A DNA stretch of 64,000 nucleotides, taken from assembly GCF_001591825.1 (NCBI RefSeq), contig NZ_BCVQ01000001.1, forward strand, positions 124,001 through 188,000. Direction: 5' to 3'. The DNA comes from Rossellomorea vietnamensis NBRC 101237 (GTDB taxonomy: Bacteria > Bacillota > Bacilli > Bacillales > Bacillaceae_B). This document shows, piece by piece, positions 57,818-64,000 of the stretch. The stretch's first letter is position 1; every line of letters begins with the position of its first letter. The notes beneath the pieces are model-generated. The model saw only the letters and a list, made by a program, of their open reading frames with translations, made no database searches and was not told the origin of the DNA. The position numbers and the translations under genes are program-made.

Positions 57818-59185
57818 TTAAGCTACTTCCGTTTCTTCCTTCTCCCCAGTCCCTTTCGACTTAAAGCTGATGAAGAACAGGATGGCAAGAAGAACGATGA
57901 TGGAGACGAATACCATCATATTGGATTCAATCAGACTAACAAGGTTTCCAAGCACGATGCCGACTAAACCGAAGTCTGCATCTCCAAACGTAGTTCCCTG
58001 GAATCCGAGTGAACTTAATACCGGTAATAGGAGGGCCGGCAGGAAGCTGATCATGACTCCGTTCGCCATGGAACCGATGACGGCACCGCGGCGTCCGCCT
58101 GTGGCATTACCAAACACTCCGGCCGCTGCCCCTGTGAAGAAGTGGGGGACGAGTCCCGGAACGATGACTTTCAATCCTAGTAGTGGAAGGAAAAGCATGC
58201 TCACAAGTCCGGCGATGAAGCTGAATAGAAATCCGATGATGACGGCGTTCCCTGCAAATGGGAAGATCGCCGGGCAATCAAGGGCGGGTTTAGCATTCGG
58301 GACGACTTTGTCCGCGATCCCTTTGAAGGCAGGTACGATTTCACCAAGGAGCATGCGCACCCCTGCTAAAATGATGTACACACCAACAGCGAATGTGATC
58401 CCTTGCATAAAGGCGAAAACAAGGAAGTTCTGTCCTCCGCTTAATTCTCCTTCGACGAAAGCTGGACCGGCTGCGCCAGCTACGACGAAGAACAGGATGA
58501 CCATTGTCAGGGAAACGGAAACGGATGTATCGCGCAGGAATCCGAGTGACTTTGGCACTTTGATTTCTTCTGTCGATTTGCTTCCTTTTCCAACGGCTTT
58601 CCCGACCATCGCTGACACTAAATACCCGATCGATCCGAAGTGACCGACGGCAAAATCATCTGAACCCGTGACTTTGCGAGTGAACGGCTGAAGCATTGCT
58701 GGAGACAGGACCATCAATGCCCCAAGGATGATCGAACCAAGAACGATCAACGGTACTCCCGTGAATCCACCGGTCGTCAGGATAACGGCGATCATGCAGG
58801 CCATGAACATGGTATGATGTCCTGTTAAGAAGATGTATTTAAAAGGACTGAATCGTGCAATCAGAATATTGACCACCATACCGAACAGCATGATCATCGC
58901 GGTTTCCGTACCGAAGCTTTCCTGTGCAAGAGCCACGATCGCTTCGTTGTTCGGGATGACCCCATCGACTTCGAAGGCATGATTGAACATGCTGCTGAAT
59001 TGCCCAAGGGACTGGACGAGTACATTTGCACCCGCCCCGAGGATGACGAAGCCCATGACCGTTTTAAGGGTTCCGGACACGACATCCCCCGAATTCTTCC
59101 GTTGAATAAGGAGCCCGATTAAGGCGAATAGACCGACAAGGATCGCAGGTGTACCGAGTATATCCTTCATTATGATATCAATCAT
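57818..59185 (-). CDS. PTS IIC component, ascorbate/galactitol-like (UlaA/SgcC family)
   Basis: 455 residues with about ten to twelve hydrophobic segments. Family marks: VMGFVILGAGANVLVQSL, FKYIFLTGHHTMFMACM, MLGEIVPAFKGIADKVVPNA followed by ALDCPAIFPFAGNAVIIGF, and PHFFTGAAAGVFGNATGGRRG. It is the membrane channel of a sugar PTS. Last gene of regulator-IIB-IIC. No catabolic genes (ulaD/E/F-like) accompany it, so the substrate, ascorbate by family name, is unproven. Confidence 0.88.
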   Translation of the reverse strand: MIDIIMKDILGTPAILVGLFALIGLLIQRKNSGDVVSGTLKTVMGFVILGAGANVLVQSLGQFSSMFNHAFEVDGVIPNNEAIVALAQESFGTETAMIMLFGMVVNILIARFSPFKYIFLTGHHTMFMACMIAVILTTGGFTGVPLIVLGSIILGALMVLSPAMLQPFTRKVTGSDDFAVGHFGSIGYLVSAMVGKAVGKGSKSTEEIKVPKSLGFLRDTSVSVSLTMVILFFVVAGAAGPAFVEGELSGGQNFLVFAFMQGITFAVGVYIILAGVRMLLGEIVPAFKGIADKVVPNAKPALDCPAIFPFAGNAVIIGFLFSFIAGLVSMLFLPLLGLKVIVPGLVPHFFTGAAAGVFGNATGGRRGAVIGSMANGVMISFLPALLLPVLSSLGFQGTTFGDADFGLVGIVLGNLVSLIESNMMVFVSIIVLLAILFFISFKSKGTGEKEETEVA

Positions 59186-59214
59186 GTGTATCGCTCCTTC
59201 TTTTTAAAAGTGGA

Positions 59215-59481
59215 CTAGATATTTTGTTCCAATGCTGCGCGAAGTTCATTCTTATCCATCAAGTTCTTCAACTTCACCACATTCTTGCGGCCATCTTCAA
59301 GGCTCTCGACGATATCTTCAGAACCGAGGAATAGATCCGCTTGTTCCGTCTTGGCTGTTGTCAAATCCGTGTGGGATACTTCTGCTTCTTTCCCCATATC
59401 CTTCAATGCTGCTTTTACGTTCATTTCTACGATCATGCTGCTTCCTAATCCGTTTCCACATACGACTAATACTTTTTTCAT
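59215..59481 (-). CDS. PTS IIB component (lactose/ascorbate type)
   Basis: 88 residues from ATG 59481 (GAGGAGG eight bases upstream; ATG 59487 is too close to it). The phosphocysteine loop is at the N-terminus: KKVLVVCGNGLGSSM (Cys8). Complete single-domain IIB as in UlaB. It takes phosphate from an EIIA, which here can only be the one fused to the regulator gene upstream. Confidence 0.88.
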   Translation of the reverse strand: MKKVLVVCGNGLGSSMIVEMNVKAALKDMGKEAEVSHTDLTTAKTEQADLFLGSEDIVESLEDGRKNVVKLKNLMDKNELRAALEQNI

Positions 59482-59500
59482 TTTCATTTCCTCCTCAAAT

Positions 59501-61600
59501 TTATACTTCGACTGTTTGATTGATTAATTCGATGATGGTTTCTTGATCGTTTGCTGCGATCAACTTTTCAACATTGCCTTCATTTGATAATAATTCAGTA
59601 AGCTGTGCGAGTGCTTTCAAGTGCGTTTGATTATCGATCGCCGCGAGCACGATGATGAGTTGGGCGCGGTGCTTTTCTTTTTCGGAAAAATAAACCGGTT
59701 CCTCAAGTCGCAGGAAGCTCATCCCCAGCTGTTCGACACCTGTTTCAGGACGTGCGTGGGGGATGGCGATATTCGGTGCGATGACGATATAAGGACCCAA
59801 TTCCTTCACGTTCGTGATCATCGCTTCCACATAATCCGGTCGGATCGATTGCTGTTTGACAAGGGGCTCACTCGCCACCTTGATGGCTTCCTCCCAATCC
59901 GTGACACGGTCTTTCAGCTGGATCGTCTGTTCTGTCAGTAATTCATTAAGCATAGGCTTTCTGAGCTCCTTTATCGTGGGAGTAGTTTGTTCTAAAAGCT
60001 GGACCAGTTCTTTCTTCAATGCGTCTTCTTCATGGACGGTTGCGTATCGCTTGATCACATCCATCAGAAGATCGGTCCGGTTCTTTTCGGTCGGCTTCGA
60101 GTCGAAAAGCTCGTTCATCCTTTGCATGACCCGTTCCTTTTCGGAATTGGTCAAAATGGCGGGCACGTGGATGACGGGAATCTCTTTTTCTTTTATATAA
60201 TTGGTGGAGAATATAATATCCGCCTCGTACTCGTTCGTTCGATAGTCCCTCATGGAGAGCGTCGTGATGACATTCAGCCCGGCAATCAGATTCTCGAGCT
60301 GGGTCCGGAGCATATTGGATGTCCCGATCCCGTTTTCACAGACGATCAGGGCTTTGAACTTCGTCTCGACCTTTTTCTTCTCTTTCGTCAACCATCCTCC
60401 GAAGTGAAGAGTGATATAAGCTGCCTCTTCATCGGGTACGGATTTCCCAACATATAGTTCCAGATGTCTCATGACCCGCTTAGTCAGGTGAAAGATGTCC
60501 GGGTACGTCGTTTGAATGCTGTCAGCCAGATCATTCGCAATCGAGAGCCCGTACTTGAGCCGGTAAAACGTCGGTTTGATATGGGAGATCAGGTTTTCCT
60601 CTAGTCCCTGTTTGTCATCGAACACGACACAGGAGTAAAGCTGGAAATCATGGATCATCCGTTGAACGACTTCCTTCAGCCCGGATAATTCCTGTTCCGT
60701 ATAGCGGTTGAAGTTATCCTGCTGGACTTTGGATCCGAGCAGGTTCATCGTAATGAAACAAACCTCATCATCCGGGAAAGTGACGTCCAGCTTATTGGTG
60801 ATATGAAGGGCTGCCCGGTAGGCTTCAGTCTGTTTCAACACTTCTTTTTCCTCGTCAGGGACCGAAATGAACCTGTGCAGCTCGATCCGCTTCATGATCA
60901 TCAGGATTTGAAGCGACAGGATCTCGACCATTTCATCGGTCAGCGTCAATCCCAATTCCTTTTCCGCTTCATAAAGAATTTCCCGCACCAGGCGTCTTTG
61001 CTCCGTTTCCTGTGACCACGTATCCGCTTCCGGTTGAATCATCCGATGAACCTCATTCCGGACATTCTGCCAATCATGGTGGGAAAATATGGTCGCAAGA
61101 ATCGTGGAAAGCATTGTTCGCTTTGCCTCTTCGGGACCCTTCAACCGGTAGCCTGATCCTTTTTTGTAATAAAGGTGGAGTCCGGCTTCACGAAATTCCT
61201 TCTTGATGTCTTTAATCACCTTCGCGATCGTTCCCCGGCTCATGCTCGTAAGATCCATGAACCGCTGCATCGACGCATCCTGTTCCTCCAAGAGGATGGA
61301 GGCTTTAATCAGGACTTCGCGCTCTTCTTTCGATAACTGATACTGCCAATCTTCAAAACTCTGATCCTTCGAAATCATCAACTTCGATTTCGAATCAGGG
61401 GGCAAAAACAACCCCTTTCCATGCTGACTTTCAATCGGTTTCAAGCCTTCCGTCCTCAGCCAGCTGTTGATCTGATCGAGGTCGTAATAAATGGTCCTTT
61501 GGGACAGGTTCATTCTGGCAACCAGTTCCTTAGTCGGGACCGGGTCAGGCGAATGCTGAATGATGGATAATAAGTGTGCACGTCTTTTATCCAGTACCAT
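59501..61600 (-). CDS. PTS regulator with HTH, two PRD, EIIB and EIIA domains (MtlR/LicR-like)
   Basis: 699 residues. N-terminal winged helix (KELVARMNLSQRTIYYDLDQ), a second HTH region, PRD1 (about 185-290) and PRD2 (about 300-400) with conserved His, an EIIB-like domain with Cys421 (KALIVCENGIGTSNM) and a C-terminal mannitol/fructose-type EIIA with His615 (PNIAIPHARPE). Regulators of this class activate the linked PTS operon and are set by phosphorylation through HPr and the PTS. Here the operon has no free EIIA, so the EIIA domain may also serve transport. It starts the operon. Confidence 0.9.
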   Translation of the reverse strand: MVLDKRRAHLLSIIQHSPDPVPTKELVARMNLSQRTIYYDLDQINSWLRTEGLKPIESQHGKGLFLPPDSKSKLMISKDQSFEDWQYQLSKEEREVLIKASILLEEQDASMQRFMDLTSMSRGTIAKVIKDIKKEFREAGLHLYYKKGSGYRLKGPEEAKRTMLSTILATIFSHHDWQNVRNEVHRMIQPEADTWSQETEQRRLVREILYEAEKELGLTLTDEMVEILSLQILMIMKRIELHRFISVPDEEKEVLKQTEAYRAALHITNKLDVTFPDDEVCFITMNLLGSKVQQDNFNRYTEQELSGLKEVVQRMIHDFQLYSCVVFDDKQGLEENLISHIKPTFYRLKYGLSIANDLADSIQTTYPDIFHLTKRVMRHLELYVGKSVPDEEAAYITLHFGGWLTKEKKKVETKFKALIVCENGIGTSNMLRTQLENLIAGLNVITTLSMRDYRTNEYEADIIFSTNYIKEKEIPVIHVPAILTNSEKERVMQRMNELFDSKPTEKNRTDLLMDVIKRYATVHEEDALKKELVQLLEQTTPTIKELRKPMLNELLTEQTIQLKDRVTDWEEAIKVASEPLVKQQSIRPDYVEAMITNVKELGPYIVIAPNIAIPHARPETGVEQLGMSFLRLEEPVYFSEKEKHRAQLIIVLAAIDNQTHLKALAQLTELLSNEGNVEKLIAANDQETIIELINQTVEV

Positions 61601-61844
61601 GAGGATCCTCCTCTAGTTAATTTTGCATATTTATATTCTTGTTTAGTAGATGATCATCTTATGAGTCTAGTATATAGGTAATTAATCAGTAATGAAAGGG
61701 GTTTCACTGTGTAGAGTTTGTATGGGGTATTTTTGCAAAAATGAACAGTTGAGTGAAATGAGTGATGATACTGGGATTTTGGATTGTCAAAGGGTGCGAG
61801 GTTTGAAATAATTGGAAAGAGAAGCCGTATCAAGGAGGCAAACC

Positions 61845-62174
61845 ATGACGAATGATTTTTATTGTGATGAGGTATTAAGCGGGAAAACAGAAGTGAAAAA
61901 GGTGCTCGAAACAGAAAATGTCCTTGCCTACCATCACACCAGGCCGTTTTATCCTGTCCATATCGTGGCGATTCCCAAGAAACATGTTCCATCACTCCTC
62001 ACACTGGAAGAAGAGGATAACGAATTATTGCTCGAACTATTAGGCGTCATAAAAAAAGTTGCGCGAATGGTCACGAATGAGCATGGTGCGTGTAAAGTCA
62101 TCACAAATATGGGAGACTACCAGGACTCGAAGCACCTTCACTGGCATATTGTTTCTGGTAAGGCCTTGCGATAG
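61845..62174 (+). CDS. HIT family protein
   Basis: 109 residues from ATG 61845 (AAGGAGG). Single HIT domain: FYPVHIVAIPKKHVPSLLTL, GACKVITNMGDYQ, catalytic HLHWHIVSG with the full H-x-H-x-H triad. It should hydrolyse or transfer nucleotides from a phosphoramidate or dinucleotide. Short for a HIT protein but has all the motifs. 27 bp before a second HIT gene. Confidence 0.85.
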   Translation: MTNDFYCDEVLSGKTEVKKVLETENVLAYHHTRPFYPVHIVAIPKKHVPSLLTLEEEDNELLLELLGVIKKVARMVTNEHGACKVITNMGDYQDSKHLHWHIVSGKALR

Positions 62175-62201
62175 AACTGAGAGTAAGAAAGGAGGAAACA
62201 C

Positions 62202-62615
62202 ATGACCAATCAAGAAACCTGTCCATTCTGCCATCCGGAACAGGACAAAGATCAAAACATCGTATTCGAAAATGAATCCTGCTTTTTCTTGCAGCATAAC
62301 AAGCACCAGGATGTACTGCAAGGGTCCGGCGTCATCGTGCCGAAAAGTCATCACGCCAATGCTTTCGAGTTAACAAAAAAAGAATGGAACGATACATATG
62401 AGTTGTTACAGCAAGCAAAAGTGTACCTAGACGAAGAGTATTCCCCGGACGGCTATACCCTTGGATGGAATGTCGGAGAGGTATCCAATCAGTTTATTTT
62501 CCATTGTCATCTGCAAGTGATCCCGAGATATAATGACGAACCGCTGGCCGGAAAAGGGGTTCGTTACTGGTTAAAGCAACCGGAAAATAAAAGGAAGACT
62601 TCGAATGTAAAATAG
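62202..62615 (+). CDS. HIT-like protein with HxHxQ motif
   Basis: 137 residues. An N-terminal Cys pair CPFCHPE, GSGVIVPKSHHANAFEL, YTLGWNVGEVSNQ and the triad FHCHLQVIPRY: the third His of HIT is Gln, as in the nucleotidyl-transferase (GalT-like) branch. So it may transfer rather than hydrolyse. AAAGGAGG precedes the ATG. Tandem with the HIT gene before it. Confidence 0.83.
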   Translation: MTNQETCPFCHPEQDKDQNIVFENESCFFLQHNKHQDVLQGSGVIVPKSHHANAFELTKKEWNDTYELLQQAKVYLDEEYSPDGYTLGWNVGEVSNQFIFHCHLQVIPRYNDEPLAGKGVRYWLKQPENKRKTSNVK

Positions 62616-62643
62616 GAAGAAATTTGAAACAGGAGTGGTCAGA

Positions 62644-62904
62644 ATGGAAGTAAAGGTATCAACGAACAATGAGAACCTGCGAATCAAATGGCAGTTAAGT
62701 CAAATAGACATTCCTCTTTCAGAAATCAAAGACGTAACGATGGATGATACATATGGTGGTGAAGATCATAAGGCCATCCGAATCGGATTACCTTATGGTC
62801 ACACAGATAGAGTCGTCATCAAGACCCATTCTGAGACGTATATTCTCTATACAAGCAATGGTGGATTAAAAGACAAGATTCTATCATTCTTGGAAGCAAG
62901 TTAA
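62644..62904 (+). CDS. SunI/YnzG-type PH-domain protein
   Basis: 86 residues from ATG 62644 (AGGAGTGG upstream). The pattern LRIKWQLSQIDIPLSEIKDVTM, DDTYGGEDHKAIRIGLPYG, TDRVVIKTHSETYILYTSN and a final helix KDKILSFLE matches the SunI/YnzG family, whose founder SunI gives immunity to sublancin. SunI itself has a membrane helix, absent here. It is followed without gap by a 54-residue membrane gene. Confidence 0.78.
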   Translation: MEVKVSTNNENLRIKWQLSQIDIPLSEIKDVTMDDTYGGEDHKAIRIGLPYGHTDRVVIKTHSETYILYTSNGGLKDKILSFLEAS

Positions 62905-63069
62905 ATGAGTTTCTGGATGTGGGTCGCCATTTCTTTACCACTGGTTGGCGGTACCGTCGCTGCTCATTCCGGTAAGAAAAAAACGGAAAGAAAACATGTG
63001 ATTGCCTTGCTGTGGTTTATTGTGGCCGTGATACTCTTTTTCTTTTGGTGGTTTAACAGAGGAATTTAA
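62905..63069 (+). CDS. Small membrane protein coupled to the SunI-like gene
   Basis: 54 residues; its ATG 62905 comes right after the TAA of the SunI-like gene with no ribosome site, so translation is coupled. Two hydrophobic segments (SFWMWVAISLPLVGGTVAA, VIALLWFIVAVILFFFWWF) around a basic loop HSGKKKTERKH. Not recognised. Confidence 0.6.
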   Translation: MSFWMWVAISLPLVGGTVAAHSGKKKTERKHVIALLWFIVAVILFFFWWFNRGI

Positions 63070-63083
63070 TAGGGGGTGGCAAC

Positions 63084-63362
63084 TTGTTGATGTTAGAGGG
63101 ATGGCTGCCAATCATCGTGCTTTTTGTCATTTCAGCTTGCCTGATTGTGGTGATGGCCAGGTATACCCGTAATCATATCGTATTCAGTTTGTCTGCACTA
63201 TTGGGCAGTGTCTGTCTTGGAACCATTCTATTCAGTATATTCATGGTCGGCGGCTGGGATGGGATGGCAATCGGTTTTTATGCCATTGCTGTGTTTCTTG
63301 GTCTAGCTATCGGAACGGCTATCAGCCCGTTCGTTAAGAAAAAGGAAGGGGTGAGTGGATGA
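63084..63362 (+). CDS. YesK-like small membrane protein
   Basis: 92 residues from TTG 63084/63087 (GGGGGTGG upstream). Three hydrophobic segments and the YesK mark VGGWDGMAIGFYAIAVFLGL; ends in a basic tail. A paralogue (VGGWGGM) is at 51997. Its stop overlaps the next tiny gene by four bases. Confidence 0.7.
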   Translation: MLMLEGWLPIIVLFVISACLIVVMARYTRNHIVFSLSALLGSVCLGTILFSIFMVGGWDGMAIGFYAIAVFLGLAIGTAISPFVKKKEGVSG

Positions 63363-63436
63363 TGGCACTATTGACGGCGATCGGTGATGTCATCGCGGCC
63401 ATTGCTGTATCGTTTCTGAAGGATAGAAAGAAATGA
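63359..63436 (+). CDS. 25-residue amphipathic peptide gene
   Basis: Starts at ATG 63359 (ATGA overlap with the YesK-like stop; ATG 63362 second). GGAAGGGGTGAG lies upstream within the previous gene. The peptide reads MMALLTAIGDVIAAIAVSFL then KDRKK: a hydrophobic or amphipathic helix with a basic end, the general form of phenol-soluble modulins, holin-like toxins or leaderless peptides. A hairpin follows at 63486. Confidence 0.5.
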   Translation: MMALLTAIGDVIAAIAVSFLKDRKK

Positions 63437-63842
63437 TCCCCGATTCTACTATATTAGCCGTTTGCCCAAATCCACATCTAAACTATCCCGCTTCTCTCCA
63501 TGGAGGCGGGATTCTTATATGATTTTTTCCAAAGGTAATCCTTATTTCCATAAAATAACGTTTGTGTAATAGGGAAATATATATAGTTTTCTTTCGTAAT
63601 TCAGTAAAATAGAAGATGTGGGTCCATTCGCCTACCTGAATAATGGAAGCGTCTTCTTCTAAGCCGCATGGTGGCCGGAAGGAATTTAGGTGAGTTGTTC
63701 AACAAGATCGTTCGGAATCCGATATAAATAAGAAAGCATCCCTTGACACCTTCCACGGTGAAAATCCGTCTGGAAAAGAATAACTTGATCACCCCACAAG
63801 GGATTCAACAGCTGCATGATCATCGCAAAAGGGGAGAGGTTA
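63437..63842. other. Gap with a hairpin and no supported gene
   Basis: A terminator-like hairpin (CCCGC ... GCGGG) is at 63486-63512, followed by T-rich sequence. From 63520 the region is AT-rich. A short frame near 63743-63840 reads TVKIRLEKNNLITPQGIQQL but lacks a start with ribosome site and runs into the next gene; it may be the end of a broken gene. Confidence 0.5.
63486..63520 (+). terminator. Terminator of the SunI-like gene cluster
   Basis: CCCGC(TT)CTC(TCC)ATGGAGGCGGG hairpin followed by ATTCTTATATGATTTTTT. Confidence 0.65.
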
Positions 63843-64000
63843 ATGGAGTTTGTTCTGTTAGTCGCCATTTCATTCATTCCTGTCATCATTTCAGGATCGC
63901 TATTATTCTATTCAAAATCCACCTTAAGCAAAGCGCTATCCTTATTTTTATTCCTATTATGTTTGTGGCAGATTGATATTGCCTTTTTATATGCCAATGA
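63843..64000 (+). CDS. Membrane protein, N-terminal part (cut by window edge)
   Basis: ATG 63843 with AAAGGGGAGAGG upstream; 52 codons are visible, open to the window end. Two hydrophobic helices (FVLLVAISFIPVIISGSLLF, LSLFLFLLCLWQIDIAFLYA) separated by a short basic loop. The pattern resembles the N-terminal membrane region of Bacillus sensor kinases or diguanylate cyclases, but too little is seen to decide. Confidence 0.6.
   Translation, partial: MEFVLLVAISFIPVIISGSLLFYSKSTLSKALSLFLFLLCLWQIDIAFLYAN

Noticed and set aside
57870..58643. A 257-codon open frame on the + strand opposite the PTS IIC gene
   Set aside because: It is the mirror of a hydrophobic gene with GC-rich third positions, is rich in Pro/Thr/Arg, has no ribosome site, and the IIC gene on the other strand is a clear family member.
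63600..63842. Possible riboswitch or T-box leader before the right-edge gene
   Set aside because: No recognisable conserved core (no T-box, SAM, cobalamin or preQ1 motif) was found.
63743..63976. Open frame reading TVKIRLEKNNLITPQGIQQL
   Set aside because: No ribosome site, a stop close upstream, and it runs in a different frame over a better-supported membrane gene; at most the end of a broken gene.

Overview
The window reads as a chromosomal segment of an aerobic, endospore-forming Bacillaceae bacterium (Bacillus or Rossellomorea-like; the genus is an inference from protein style). The support is a GerA/GerB/GerC germinant-receptor operon, the cotJABC coat operon, two KinB-like membrane histidine kinases, Gram-positive Shine-Dalgarno sites (AAGGAGG), frequent TTG/GTG starts and factor-independent terminators. 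No rRNA, tRNA, CRISPR array, prophage or complete insertion sequence was seen.

Layout. 1-3.1 kb: germinant-receptor operon, cut at the left edge. 3.2-8.2 kb: RsbR-type stressosome protein, first KinB-like kinase, a small cytosolic protein, a YitT transporter-like protein and secreted/lipoprotein genes. 8.4-10.1 kb: an APH-fold kinase overlapping a degenerate protein-kinase-like gene. 10.2-15.6 kb: a lipoprotein/response regulator/histidine kinase operon divergent from a polysaccharide deacetylase and an LCP ligase gene broken by an in-frame stop. Between them lie four GTAAC boxes with helical phasing. 15.7-23.5 kb: envelope biogenesis and quality control (class B PBP, HtrA protease, PrsA foldase without the usual lipobox cysteine, a secreted six-repeat protein, a second two-component system).

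23.5-31.4 kb: a possible sigma-K-driven small spore protein, the second KinB-like kinase, small membrane proteins, VOC protein, MFS exporter, two DUF421 proteins, a zinc alcohol dehydrogenase and a frameshifted DUF3231 gene. 31.5-35.6 kb: cotJABC, then two Opp/Dpp-type permeases with a lipoprotein hydrolase behind a promoter with a palindromic operator. 35.7-43.3 kb: small regulatory and membrane genes (decayed XRE repressor, PadR/HAAS pair, ECF sigma/anti-sigma, VTT protein). 43.7-45.8 kb: a 691-residue cysteine-rich Ig-like repeat protein without signal peptide, preceded by a good sigma-K promoter match. 45.9-50.4 kb: chemoreceptor, coiled-coil protein, SASP-like protein, MFS transporter.

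50.5-57.6 kb: GyrI-like protein, AAC(3)-family acetyltransferase, YesK-like protein, APH-fold kinase, SGNH esterase, ABC-2 exporter and a second ECF sigma/anti-sigma pair. 57.8-61.6 kb: PTS operon (regulator with EIIB and EIIA domains, IIB, IIC), with a small degenerate copy of the IIC 3' end lying 1.4 kb away. 61.8-64 kb: two HIT proteins, then a run of tiny genes (SunI-like PH protein, 54-aa protein, YesK-like protein, 25-aa amphipathic peptide) and a membrane protein cut by the right edge.

Several intergenic regions carry dispersed palindromes of at least three families (cores GGGACGGACC, GGGGACAGGTAC and GTACCTGGTACA), a 20-bp tandem repeat and a long structured repeat. These, the sporulation-linked repeat protein, the permease operon and the SunI-like micro-gene cluster are the best candidates for new biology. 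All functional calls rest on motif recognition by eye; no database search was possible.
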